From assembly GCF_009362785.1 (NCBI RefSeq), contig NZ_WHNQ01000006.1:62001-126000 (forward strand): 64,000 bases of DNA, in the 5' to 3' direction. Origin of the DNA: Paraburkholderia atlantica (GTDB taxonomy: Bacteria > Pseudomonadota > Gammaproteobacteria > Burkholderiales > Burkholderiaceae). Position 1 is the stretch's first letter, and every line of letters starts with the position of its first letter. Position numbers and translations under genes: made by a program. The notes below the pieces were generated by a model. That model was not told where the DNA came from. It did not search any database and was given only the letters and a program-made list of their open reading frames with translations. Below are positions 36,871 through 48,224 of the stretch, piece after piece.

Positions 36871-38118
36871 GTGCCCGCCGTGAAACCGATTCTCAAATCC
36901 AACAAATTGTTGAATGTCTGCTACGACATTCGCGGGCCCGTCCTCGAACACGCGAAGCGGCTCGAAGAAGAGGGCCATCGCATCATCAAGCTGAACATCG
37001 GCAATCTGGCGCCGTTCGGCTTCGAGGCGCCCGATGAAATCATTCAGGACATGATCCTGAACCTGCCCAGCTCGTCGGGCTACTCCGATTCGAAGGGCGT
37101 GTTCGCCGCGCGCAAGGCGATCATGCATTACACGCAGCAAAAGGGCGTGCACGGCGTCGAGCTCGACGACATCTACATCGGCAACGGCGCGTCCGAGCTG
37201 ATCGTGATGGCGCTGCAGGGCCTCGTCAACGACGGCGACGAAGTGCTGCTGCCCGCGCCCGACTACCCGCTGTGGACCGCCGGCGTGAGCCTCGCGGGCG
37301 GCACGCCGGTGCACTACATCTGCGACGAGTCGAATAGCTGGATGCCCGACCTCGACGACATTCGCGCGAAAATCACGCCGAACACGCGCGCGCTCGTCGT
37401 GATCAACCCGAACAACCCGACCGGCGCGCTGTATTCGGACGAACTGCTGCTCGGCCTGATCGAGATCGCGCGCCAGCACGGCCTCGTGATCTTCGCCGAC
37501 GAGGTGTACGACAAGATCATCTACGACGGCAAGAAGCACACGTCGATGGCGTCGCTGTCCGAGGACGTGCTGACCGTTACGTTCAACAGCCTGTCGAAGA
37601 GCTACCGCTCGTGCGGCTACCGCGCCGGCTGGATGGCCATTTCGGGCCTGACCGGCGAGAACCGCCGGCTGGCGAAAGACTATCTGGAAGGGCTCGGCAT
37701 CCTCGCATCGATGCGGCTGTGTCCGAACGTGCCCGGCCAGTATGCGATCCAGACCGCGCTCGGCGGCTATCAGAGCATCAACGACCTGATCGTGCCGGGC
37801 GGGCGCCTGTACAAGCAGCGCGAGCTCGCCTATGAGATGCTCACGGCGATCCCCGGTGTAAGCTGCGTGAAACCGGAAGCGGCGCTGTACATGTTCCCGC
37901 GCCTCGACCCGAAGGTGTATCCGATCCAGAACGACCAGCAGTTCATCCTCGATCTGCTGCTCGAAGAGCGCGTGCTGCTCGTGCAGGGCACCGGCTTCAA
38001 CTGGAAGACCCCGGATCACTTCCGCGTGGTCTTCCTGCCGAACGTCGACGACCTCGCGGATTCGATCAACCGGATCGCGCGCTTCCTCGATGGCTACCGC
38101 AAGCGTCACACAGCCTGA
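36871..38118 (+). CDS. alaA: Alanine aminotransferase AlaA-like (PLP class I/II)
   Basis: Pyridoxal-phosphate aminotransferase of 415 residues, probably glutamate-pyruvate transaminase. Features are VCYDIRGPVLEHAKRLEEEG, NIGNLAPFGFEAP, NNPTGALYSDE, the VIFADEVYDKIIYD stretch and the PLP lysine in FNSLSKSYRSCGYRAGW. GTG at 36871 has AGGA just upstream; a second GTG at 36880 would give 412 residues starting at KPILKS and is equally possible. It precedes hom by 90 bases and likely belongs to the same operon. Confidence 0.9.
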   Translation: MPAVKPILKSNKLLNVCYDIRGPVLEHAKRLEEEGHRIIKLNIGNLAPFGFEAPDEIIQDMILNLPSSSGYSDSKGVFAARKAIMHYTQQKGVHGVELDDIYIGNGASELIVMALQGLVNDGDEVLLPAPDYPLWTAGVSLAGGTPVHYICDESNSWMPDLDDIRAKITPNTRALVVINPNNPTGALYSDELLLGLIEIARQHGLVIFADEVYDKIIYDGKKHTSMASLSEDVLTVTFNSLSKSYRSCGYRAGWMAISGLTGENRRLAKDYLEGLGILASMRLCPNVPGQYAIQTALGGYQSINDLIVPGGRLYKQRELAYEMLTAIPGVSCVKPEAALYMFPRLDPKVYPIQNDQQFILDLLLEERVLLVQGTGFNWKTPDHFRVVFLPNVDDLADSINRIARFLDGYRKRHTA

Positions 38119-38208
38119 GCCGGCCTCGCGTACGATGTGGCGCATCAGGCGCGCCGCTCGTGCCACACCTGAAACCCTTTTCAAACCTCTATTAGAAACA
38201 CACGCTGC

Positions 38209-39540
38209 ATGGAACCGATCAAAGTTGGACTGCTGGGCTTCGGCACGGTAGGCAGCGGCACCTTCACGGTACTGCGCCGCAATCAGGAAGAGATCAAACG
38301 TCGCGCGGGGCGCGGCATCGAGATTGCGCGCATTGCCGTGCGCAACCCGGCCAAGGCGACCGCGGCGCTCGGCGCCGAAGCCGGCAGCGTGGCGCTGACC
38401 GATGACTTCAACGCTGTCGTCGACGATCCGTCGATCGCGATCGTCGCGGAAATGATCGGCGGCACCGGCATCGCGCGCGACCTCGTGCTGCGCGCGATCA
38501 ACAACGGCAAGCACGTGGTCACCGCCAACAAGGCGCTGCTCGCCGTGCATGGCACGGAGATTTTCGAGGCGGCGCGCGCGAACGGCGTGATGGTCGCGTT
38601 CGAAGCGGCGGTGGCGGGCGGCATTCCGATCATCAAGGCACTGCGCGAAGGCTTGACCGCGAACCGTATCCAGTACATCGCCGGCATCATCAACGGTACG
38701 ACGAACTACATCCTGTCGGAGATGCGCGACCGTGGGCTCGATTTCGCGACCGCGCTGAAGGCCGCGCAGGAGCTCGGCTACGCCGAAGCGGACCCGACCT
38801 TCGACATCGAAGGCGTCGACGCCGCGCACAAGGCGACGATCATGAGCGCGATCGCGTTCGGCGTGCCGGTGCAGTTCGACCGCGCGTACGTCGAGGGCAT
38901 CAGCAAGCTCGCCGCGATCGACATCAAATACGCCGAGGAACTCGGCTACCGCATCAAGCTGCTCGGCATCACGCGCCGCACCGATAAAGGCATCGAGCTG
39001 CGCGTGCATCCCACGCTGATTCCCGAAAAGCGCCTGCTCGCGAACGTGGAAGGCGCGATGAACGCGGTCGTCGTGCACGGCGACGCGGTCGGCACGACGC
39101 TGTACTACGGCAAGGGCGCCGGCGCGGAGCCGACGGCTTCCGCGGTGGTCGCCGACCTGGTCGACGTGACGCGTCTGCACACGGCCGACCCCGAACACCG
39201 CGTGCCGCATCTGGCATTCCAGCCGGACAGCCTGTCGAACACGCCGATCCTGCCGATCGAAGAAGTCACGAGCGGCTACTACCTGCGCCTGCGCGTCGCC
39301 GACGTGACCGGCGTGCTCGCCGATATCACGCGCATTCTGGCGGACACCGGCATTTCGATCGACGCGCTCTTGCAGAAGGAATCGGAACTCGTCGACGCGA
39401 ACGGCAAGGGCGAAACCGACATCCTGCTGATCACGCACGAAACGGTCGAAAAGCAGGTCAACGCCGCGATCAAGTCAATCGAAGGGCTCAAGACCGTCGT
39501 CTCGCAAGTCACGAAGCTGCGCATGGAAGCGCTGAACTAG
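38209..39540 (+). CDS. hom: Homoserine dehydrogenase
   Basis: Reduces aspartate semialdehyde to homoserine for threonine and methionine synthesis; 443 residues. The NAD(P) motif GFGTVGSGT is at residues 9-17. The catalytic domain has KHVVTANKALLA, GIINGTTNYILSEM and GYAEADPTFDIEGVDAAHK. A C-terminal ACT domain (about 360-443, LRLRVADVTGVLADI) should give threonine feedback. It is not fused to aspartokinase, unlike E. coli ThrA. Confidence 0.96.
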   Translation: MEPIKVGLLGFGTVGSGTFTVLRRNQEEIKRRAGRGIEIARIAVRNPAKATAALGAEAGSVALTDDFNAVVDDPSIAIVAEMIGGTGIARDLVLRAINNGKHVVTANKALLAVHGTEIFEAARANGVMVAFEAAVAGGIPIIKALREGLTANRIQYIAGIINGTTNYILSEMRDRGLDFATALKAAQELGYAEADPTFDIEGVDAAHKATIMSAIAFGVPVQFDRAYVEGISKLAAIDIKYAEELGYRIKLLGITRRTDKGIELRVHPTLIPEKRLLANVEGAMNAVVVHGDAVGTTLYYGKGAGAEPTASAVVADLVDVTRLHTADPEHRVPHLAFQPDSLSNTPILPIEEVTSGYYLRLRVADVTGVLADITRILADTGISIDALLQKESELVDANGKGETDILLITHETVEKQVNAAIKSIEGLKTVVSQVTKLRMEALN

Positions 39541-39548
39541 GCCGAACT

Positions 39549-41000
39549 ATGAACTACCTCTCCACGCGCGGCGCCGGAGCCGGCGAGCGCCATACCTTCT
39601 CCGACATCCTGCTCGGCGGTCTCGCGAAAGACGGCGGCCTCTATCTGCCGGCCGAATATCCGCGCGTCACCGCGGACGAACTCACGCGCTGGCGCACGCT
39701 GCCGTACGCGGATCTCGCATTCGAGATCCTGTCGAAGTTCTGCGACGACATCCCCGCCGACGATCTGCGCGCGCTGACGCGCAAGACCTACACGGCCGCG
39801 ACCTACTGCAACGTGCGCGACGACGAAAGCGCCGCGCAGATCACGCCGCTGAAGACGCTCGGCGTCGAAGACGGCGCGCCGCTGTCGTTGCTCGAACTGT
39901 CGAACGGGCCGACGCTCGCGTTCAAGGACATGGCGATGCAGCTGATCGGCAACCTGTTCGAGTACGCGCTCGCGAAGCACGGCGAAACGCTGAACATTCT
40001 CGGCGCGACCTCGGGCGACACCGGTAGCGCCGCCGAATACGCGATGCGCGGCAAGCAGGGCATCCGCGTGTTCATGCTGTCGCCGCACAAGAAGATGAGC
40101 GCGTTCCAGACCGCGCAGATGTATAGCCTGCAAGACCCGAACATCTTCAACCTCGCGGTGGAAGGCGTGTTCGACGACGCGCAGGACATCGTGAAGGCGG
40201 TGTCGAACGATCACGCTTTCAAGGCGAAGTACAAGATCGGTACGGTTAATTCGATCAACTGGGCGCGGGTCGTCGCGCAGGTCGTCTACTACTTCAAGGG
40301 CTATTTTGCCGCGACGAAGTCGAACGACGAGCGCGTGTCGTTCACGGTGCCGTCGGGCAACTTCGGCAACGTGTGCGCGGGTCATATCGCGCGGATGATG
40401 GGTCTGCCGATCGAGAAGCTCGTCGTCGCGACCAACGAGAACGACGTGCTCGACGAGTTCTTCCGCACCGGCATCTACCGCGTGCGCAAGGCAGCCGAGA
40501 CGTATCACACGAGCAGCCCGAGTATGGACATCTCGAAGGCGTCGAACTTCGAGCGCTTCGTGTACGACCTGCTCGGCCGTGATCCGGCGCGAGTGCTGCA
40601 ACTGTTCCGCGACGTCGAGGAGAAGGGCGGTTTCGACCTCGCGGCAAGCGGCGACTTCGCGCGCGTGAAGGAGTTCGGTTTCGTGTCCGGCAGCAGCAGC
40701 CACGACACCCGCGTCGAGACGATCCGCGACGTGTTCCAGCGCTACGACACGATGATCGACACGCACACGGCCGACGGCGTGAAGGTCGCGCGAGAGCACC
40801 TGCAGCCGGGCATTCCGATGATCGTGCTCGAGACCGCGCAGCCGATCAAGTTCGGCGAGACGATCCGCGAAGCGCTACTGCGCGAACCGGAGCGGCCGGC
40901 GGCGTTCTCGGGGCTCGAATCGCTGCCGCAGCGCTTCGAGGTCGTGCCCGCGGATGCGCAGCGGGTTAAGGACTTCATCGTCGCGAACACCGGCGAATAA
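39549..41000 (+). CDS. thrC: Threonine synthase
   Basis: PLP enzyme of 483 residues converting O-phosphohomoserine to threonine. It starts MNYLSTRGAGAGERHTFSDI and has the PLP lysine in PTLAFKDMAMQ, then GATSGDTGSAAEYAM, typical of the long ThrC subfamily. It begins eight bases after hom, so they are co-transcribed. Confidence 0.96.
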   Translation: MNYLSTRGAGAGERHTFSDILLGGLAKDGGLYLPAEYPRVTADELTRWRTLPYADLAFEILSKFCDDIPADDLRALTRKTYTAATYCNVRDDESAAQITPLKTLGVEDGAPLSLLELSNGPTLAFKDMAMQLIGNLFEYALAKHGETLNILGATSGDTGSAAEYAMRGKQGIRVFMLSPHKKMSAFQTAQMYSLQDPNIFNLAVEGVFDDAQDIVKAVSNDHAFKAKYKIGTVNSINWARVVAQVVYYFKGYFAATKSNDERVSFTVPSGNFGNVCAGHIARMMGLPIEKLVVATNENDVLDEFFRTGIYRVRKAAETYHTSSPSMDISKASNFERFVYDLLGRDPARVLQLFRDVEEKGGFDLAASGDFARVKEFGFVSGSSSHDTRVETIRDVFQRYDTMIDTHTADGVKVAREHLQPGIPMIVLETAQPIKFGETIREALLREPERPAAFSGLESLPQRFEVVPADAQRVKDFIVANTGE

Positions 41001-41023
41001 GGGCGACCGGCGACGGCAAGCGG

Positions 41024-41053
41024 GCCGCGTGCGCCGTTTTCGGCTCACGCGGC
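41024..41053 (+). terminator. Hairpin downstream of thrC
   Basis: Arms GCCGCGTG (41024-41031) and CACGCGGC (41046-41053) with a 14-base loop, 24 bases after the thrC stop. No T-run follows, so it is a weak terminator candidate. Confidence 0.4.
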
Positions 41054-41234
41054 ATCCCGCGGCCGTGTCGATTCGCGTTGATCGACGCCCACGCCCGCCC
41101 TACGAAAAACGCTGGCCGCACCCTCGGCGGCCACGCATAGAAAATCACAAAAAACTGTCCATAACGCCCGGCCGCCCAGGCTAACGGCATCGGCCGCTAC
41201 AATATTCTTTTAACCTGCGGCTTCGACACTCCAG

Positions 41235-42497
41235 ATGTCCACACCCACGCCCCGCGCTCCGATGCTCGCCACTGCCGACGCGCTCGCGATCCTGCTCGAC
41301 GCCGCGCGTCCGATCGACGGTATTGAAACGCTGCCGACGCTCGATGCGCTGAATCGCGTGCTCGCCACCGACGTCACGTCGCCGCTCGACGTGCCGCCGA
41401 TGCACACGAGCGCGATGGACGGCTACGCGGTCCGTATCGCCGATCTCGCGCATGGCAGCCGCCTGCCGGTCTCACAACGGATTCCGGCCGGCCATGCGCC
41501 GGCGCCGCTCGCGCCGAACAGCGCGGCGCGCATCTTTACCGGCGCGACGGTGCCCGCTGGCGCGGACGCGGTCGTGATGCAGGAGCAGACCGAGGTGGCC
41601 GGCGACGAAGTGACGATCGTGCATCGTCCGCAGGCGGGCGAGTGGATCACCGCGCAGGGCGCCGATATTCGCGCGGGCTCGGTGATCCTGCCGGCCGGCA
41701 CGCGGCTCACGCCTCAGGCGTTGGGGCTTGCCGCGTCGGTCGGATGCGCGCAGCTCGAGGTGCGCCGGCGCGTGAAGGTCGCCGTATTCTTCACCGGCGA
41801 CGAACTGACGATGCCCGGCAAGCCGCTGAAGCCCGGCGCGATCTACAACTCGAATCGCTTCACGCTGCGCGGCCTGCTCGAGAAGCTCGGCTGTGACGTG
41901 ACCGACTACGGCATCGTCGCCGATCGGCTCGACGCGACCCGCGCGACGCTGCGCGAAGCTGCTGAGGCGCACGATCTGATTCTCACCTGCGGCGGCGTGT
42001 CGGTCGGCGAGGAGGATCACGTGAAGCCGGCGGTCGAGGCAGAAGGGCGTCTGTCGATGTGGCAGATCGCGATGAAGCCGGGCAAGCCGCTCGCGTTCGG
42101 CGCGGTGCGCCGTGGCGCGGGGGGCACGGGTGGTGCTAATGGAGGCGAGCCGGCTGAAACGTTTTTCATCGGCCTGCCCGGCAATCCGGTGTCGAGCTTC
42201 GTCACGTTCCTGCTGTTCGTGCGTCCGTTCGTGCTGCGGCTGGCCGGGGTGCAGGCGGTCGCGCCGCGCGCGCTGTCGCTGCGCGCGGACTTCACGCAGG
42301 GCAAGGCCGACCGCCGCAACGAGTTCCTGCGCGCGCGCGTCAACGCGGCGGGCGGGCTCGATCTGTTTGCCAATCAGAGCTCGGCCGTGTTGACGTCGAC
42401 CGTGTGGGCCGACGGCCTGATCGACAATCCGCCGAACCACGCGATCAGCGCCGGCGAAACCGTGCGCTTCATTCCGTTTTCCGAACTACTGAACTGA
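41235..42497 (+). CDS. moeA: Molybdopterin molybdotransferase MoeA
   Basis: Inserts molybdate into adenylated molybdopterin; 420 residues. Conserved stretches are VPPMHTSAMDGYAVR, RIFTGATVPAGADAVVMQE, VAVFFTGDEL, TCGGVSVGEEDHVK and FFIGLPGNPVSSFVTF. A short Gly-rich insertion (GAGGTGGANGGE, near residue 296) precedes the last one. It is the first of moeA-moaD-moaE. Confidence 0.95.
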   Translation: MSTPTPRAPMLATADALAILLDAARPIDGIETLPTLDALNRVLATDVTSPLDVPPMHTSAMDGYAVRIADLAHGSRLPVSQRIPAGHAPAPLAPNSAARIFTGATVPAGADAVVMQEQTEVAGDEVTIVHRPQAGEWITAQGADIRAGSVILPAGTRLTPQALGLAASVGCAQLEVRRRVKVAVFFTGDELTMPGKPLKPGAIYNSNRFTLRGLLEKLGCDVTDYGIVADRLDATRATLREAAEAHDLILTCGGVSVGEEDHVKPAVEAEGRLSMWQIAMKPGKPLAFGAVRRGAGGTGGANGGEPAETFFIGLPGNPVSSFVTFLLFVRPFVLRLAGVQAVAPRALSLRADFTQGKADRRNEFLRARVNAAGGLDLFANQSSAVLTSTVWADGLIDNPPNHAISAGETVRFIPFSELLN

Positions 42498-42542
42498 GGC
42501 CGGTCATCCGCGGCATGCGCGGCACAAACCGGCGGTAACCCG

Positions 42543-42800
42543 ATGAAGATTGAACTCCGATACTTTGCGAGCGTGCGTGAAGCGCTCGGTACGTCAGACG
42601 AAACCGTCGAGGTGCCCGACGGCATCGCGACCGTCGGCGACGTGCGCGCGTGGCTGCGCGTGCGTGGCGGCATCTGGGCCGAGACGCTCGCCGAAGGCCG
42701 CGCGCTGCGCATGGCCTGCAACCACGTGATGACCGACGCGAGCACGCGCATCACGGAGGGCTGCGAGGTCGCATTCTTTCCGCCCGTCACCGGCGGCTGA
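42543..42800 (+). CDS. moaD: Molybdopterin synthase sulfur carrier subunit MoaD
   Basis: Ubiquitin-like protein of 85 residues ending in the Gly-Gly tail (FFPPVTGG) that is thiocarboxylated by MoeB. It starts MKIELRYFASVREALG. It lies 45 bases behind moeA and just before moaE, its partner. Confidence 0.95.
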   Translation: MKIELRYFASVREALGTSDETVEVPDGIATVGDVRAWLRVRGGIWAETLAEGRALRMACNHVMTDASTRITEGCEVAFFPPVTGG

Positions 42801-42859
42801 ACCGGGCTCGAGCATCTCATCACGTCCCCGCCAGCGTCACAAGCCCTCAGGAGTCACCC

Positions 42860-43336
42860 ATGCCCGTTCGCGTCCAGACCGAAGACTTCGACCTCAGCGC
42901 CGAGGTGGCCGCGTTGCGCGCGCGCAATCCGAGGATCGGCGCGGTCGCGTGCTTCGTCGGCACCGTGCGCGACCTGAACGAGGGCAGCGCGGTCGAGACG
43001 ATGGAGCTCGAGCACTATCCGGGCATGACAGAGAAGTCGCTCGAGGCGATCGTCGAGCGTGCGCGCCAGCGCTGGCCGGGCATCGAGGTGCAGATCGTAC
43101 ATCGCGTCGGCAAGCTGTATCCGCTCGATCAGATCGTGCTCGTGGCGACGACGGCCGCGCATCGCGGCGACGCGTTTGCGTCGTGCGAATTCGTGATGGA
43201 CTATCTGAAGACCGAAGCGCCGTTCTGGAAGAAAGAGAAGACCGACGCGGGCGAGCGCTGGGTCGATGCGCGCGTGACCGACGACGCCGCACTCGCGCGC
43301 TGGGGCATCGAATCGGGAAACCAGACTGCGGAGTAG
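42860..43336 (+). CDS. moaE: Molybdopterin synthase catalytic subunit MoaE
   Basis: Large subunit of molybdopterin synthase, 158 residues. Features include GAVACFVGTVRD, LEHYPGMTEKSLEAI, VHRVGKLYPLDQIVLVAT and the catalytic lysine region LKTEAPFWKKE. ATG at 42860 has a CAGGAG site. It converges with the truncated globin gene. Confidence 0.95.
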   Translation: MPVRVQTEDFDLSAEVAALRARNPRIGAVACFVGTVRDLNEGSAVETMELEHYPGMTEKSLEAIVERARQRWPGIEVQIVHRVGKLYPLDQIVLVATTAAHRGDAFASCEFVMDYLKTEAPFWKKEKTDAGERWVDARVTDDAALARWGIESGNQTAE

Positions 43337-43410
43337 GCGAAGCGTGGGCCGCGGAACTGCGGCGGCGCACACGGCGTCTTTGTGTCAGGCGCGTCGGCCC
43401 CGACCGACGT

Positions 43411-43959
43411 TCACTGGTCCCGTGAGCGTCCGATGATCGGCACCGGAAACGGCTCGCCAGCCGGCCGCGACGGATGCTCGCCATCGTCGTCAGCATCGCG
43501 CGGCCGACGCTTCGGCGCCACCCGCTCGAGCAGCGCCTGCTGCTCCGCCGGAATCTTGTAATCCCAGCCGAAACGGCTCAGCTGCAAACTTTGCGCGATT
43601 CGCAGCGCCGGCTCCATGAAACGGACCGCCGCGGCCGGTTGATAGCGCGATTCGACCGTATCCAGGAACAGATACAGCCAGCGGCTGAAGTGCTGGGGCT
43701 CGATGCCTTCGAGCGGCTGATGCACCTGCTGCACGTTGCCGCGATACTGCTTCGCGCCGAGCACGAGGCTGTTCCAGAACGTACACATCTTCGGCAGATG
43801 GTCGTCCCAGCGGCCCTCGAGCTTCGCGTCGAAGACCGGACCGAGTAGCGGATCGGCGCGCACGCGATCGTAAAAGCCGTAGACGAGCTCGCGGATATTG
43901 GTCTCGGTGGGTTCGGCCGCGCGCTCGACCGGTGGCGCGGCGGGGAAAGACGGATTCAT
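43411..43959 (-). CDS. Group III truncated hemoglobin-like protein
   Basis: Globin of 182 residues with a 45-residue extra tail. It has IRELVYGFYDRVRADPLLGPVF, then WDDHLPKMCTFWNSLVLG and QVHQPLEGIEPQHFSRWLYLF, the pattern of class III truncated globins (trHbIII/Ctb). The proximal histidine is probably that in QVHQPLE. The last 40 residues are charged and lack the globin fold. Start 43959 (MNPSFPAAP) is preferred to an upstream in-frame start. It is divergent from an NsrR-like NO sensor, which suggests a role in NO or oxygen handling. Confidence 0.88.
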   Translation of the reverse strand: MNPSFPAAPPVERAAEPTETNIRELVYGFYDRVRADPLLGPVFDAKLEGRWDDHLPKMCTFWNSLVLGAKQYRGNVQQVHQPLEGIEPQHFSRWLYLFLDTVESRYQPAAAVRFMEPALRIAQSLQLSRFGWDYKIPAEQQALLERVAPKRRPRDADDDGEHPSRPAGEPFPVPIIGRSRDQ

Positions 43960-44211
43960 GCGGATTCCAGAAAAATGCGGTTGCCGGTGGCGGTCGAACT
44001 GAACTTCGAACCCCGGTTTTTCTAACAAACGGTTGATGCGGAAAAAGCTACTATTGCTATCCGACACAGTTTTGCAACGCGATTCGAGGAACGAGGCCGC
44101 CAATCGGTGATGTTAGGGCGCGGCGCTGGTTCACGGCAACCCTTGCGTCGACGCGGTTATGGGACACGTTCAAGTCGCTTGCTCGCGGCTTTTCAAGCTA
44201 TACCAGGACCT
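43960..44211. other. Divergent control region between the globin and NsrR-like genes
   Basis: These 252 bases carry both start regions. They are less GC-rich than the flanks around 44020-44080. I could not find a convincing NsrR palindrome by eye. Confidence 0.5.
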
Positions 44212-44742
44212 ATGAGACTTACCGACTATACGGATTACGCGCTGCGCGTGCTGCTGTACCTGGCGGTGCGGGGCGATGGCTTATCGACGATTCAGGACAT
44301 TTCGGAAGCTTACGGCATCTCGAAAAACCATCTGATGAAGGTCGTGCAGCAGCTGGGCGAGTTCGGCTGGGTCGAAACCGTGCGCGGCCGCAATGGCGGG
44401 CTGCGACTCAGCGCGCAATCGCTGTCGCTGACCGTCGGCGACGTGGTGCGGGTCACGGAAAGCGACTTTGCGCTGGTCGGTTGTCTGCCGGACCGGCAGG
44501 GCCAACAGCGGCCTTGCGTCATCACGCCGCACTGCCGGCTGCGCGGCGCGTTGCAGGCGGCGAACCTCGCTTTTCTCGCCGAACTCGATCGCTTTACCAT
44601 CGCCGACGTCGCGCAACCGAAAAGTCCGCTCGCGGCATTGCTTGGGTTAGGGCCCAACATACAGAGGGTGCCGCTGGCGATTCCGGTGGCATCGGATAGC
44701 ACGCGTGGCGGCGGTTCGGCGACGTTGGGCCACAAGAGCTAG
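44212..44742 (+). CDS. nsrR: Rrf2-family regulator, NsrR-like nitric oxide sensor
   Basis: Winged-helix regulator of 176 residues, probably carrying an iron-sulfur cluster. It starts MRLTDYTDYALRVLLYLAV, as NsrR proteins do, and has SEAYGISKNHLMKVVQQLGE and VRGRNGGLRL in the DNA-binding part. Three cysteines, Cys91, Cys102 and Cys108, are cluster ligand candidates; the first gap is six residues longer than in E. coli NsrR (Cys91, 96, 102). A 35-residue tail follows. The ATG at 44212 is supported by AGGA and the family start. Confidence 0.85.
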   Translation: MRLTDYTDYALRVLLYLAVRGDGLSTIQDISEAYGISKNHLMKVVQQLGEFGWVETVRGRNGGLRLSAQSLSLTVGDVVRVTESDFALVGCLPDRQGQQRPCVITPHCRLRGALQAANLAFLAELDRFTIADVAQPKSPLAALLGLGPNIQRVPLAIPVASDSTRGGGSATLGHKS

Positions 44743-44855
44743 AACTTCGGGCCGGCTCCTCGGCGCGCAAACCCGCCCGGACCCCACAGTGGGGAGGGAT
44801 CGCGGCAGTTCTTGCGCTCAAATGTTAAATAGTTGCGACCGAGGCCAAAAAAGCG

Positions 44856-44883
44856 CTTGAAACCCTAATAAATCGCCTCATTT
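44856..44883 (+). promoter_or_regulatory. Heat-shock (sigma32-type) promoter of clpB
   Basis: -35 CTTGAAA at 44856-44862, 13-base spacer, then -10 CCTCATTT at 44876-44883. This is a near-consensus RpoH promoter about 30 bases before the clpB ATG. Confidence 0.85.
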
Positions 44884-44912
44884 TGGTGGTAATCGAAATT
44901 GGAGGTCTCTTG

Positions 44913-47510
<2,598 letters not shown>

Positions 47511-47571
47511 ACGCGTTGGCCTGATGACGCAACGGGACGGCGGTAGTCGAGCCGTTCCCGTCAACGTTAAG

Positions 47572-47610
47572 AAACCGGCAACGAGGCGACTTCGTTGCCG
47601 GTTTTCTTTT
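47572..47610 (+). terminator. Rho-independent terminator of clpB
   Basis: ACCGGCAACGA / TCGTTGCCGGT stem (11 pairs, extended by A-T pairs) with a seven-base loop, then TTTTCTTTT. It lies about 60 bases after the clpB stop. Confidence 0.92.
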
Positions 47611-47688
47611 ACCCGCCGTTTTCAAACCGGGCGCGGGCGTTGACCGGCAGCAGCCTAAGCCGCCGTCAGCGCATCGCGCACAGCGTCC

Positions 47689-48120
47689 TTAAGCGTTGCC
47701 CTTGTTGCCGAGCAGCGCCGACAGGCCGCCGAGCGCGCCGAGCACCGTCGTCGCGTTCAACTTGCCATCGGCCGGCACTTCGCCTTCCGGCGTGGCTGCG
47801 TTGACGACGTGCGGCAGGATCTGCGACAGCAGACCCGTCACCTGATCCGGCTGGACGCCGGCCTTGGCGGCGAGGCCGCTCACGGCTTCCGAGCCGAGCA
47901 CGTTATGCAGCGCGTCGGGCGCGATCGGCTGGTTTTCGCCGTTGCTGATCCATGACGACACGACGTCGCCGAGGCCCTTTTCCTGGAAGCGCTGGATCAG
48001 GCCGTTCAGGCCACCAGGCTGGTTGTTGACGAATTCGAGCGCGGCTGCGATCAGCGCTTGCTGGCCGCCGCCTTCTGGCGATTTGCCAAGCAGGGAACCG
48101 ATGGTGTCGAGTAGGCTCAT
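47689..48120 (-). CDS. YidB family (DUF937) protein
   Basis: Small protein of 143 residues. It starts MSLLDTIGSLLGKSPEGG and contains GLNGLIQRFQEKGLGDVVSSWI and GLLSQILPHVVNAATPEGEVP, typical of YidB/DUF937. No signal peptide is clear. ATG at 48120 fits the family and has a GAGAGA ribosome-site region. It converges with clpB. The role is unknown. Confidence 0.88.
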   Translation of the reverse strand: MSLLDTIGSLLGKSPEGGGQQALIAAALEFVNNQPGGLNGLIQRFQEKGLGDVVSSWISNGENQPIAPDALHNVLGSEAVSGLAAKAGVQPDQVTGLLSQILPHVVNAATPEGEVPADGKLNATTVLGALGGLSALLGNKGNA

Positions 48121-48224
48121 GACGGTCTCTCTTGAATGCCGGCGCGTGCACGACGGCCGGGCGGGTGACGACGACGCGCGGTTGCGCGACGCGGTGAAAC
48201 GCAAGGGCGGCAGCCCCGCCGGCC

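Noticed and set aside
36571..39438. Open frame of 955 codons antisense to alaA and hom
   Set aside because: Same artefact of GC-biased third positions; no motif and it opposes two certain genes.
44003..44015. TTCGAACCCC sequence resembling a tRNA T-arm
   Set aside because: No acceptor stem, anticodon arm or 3' partner fits around it.
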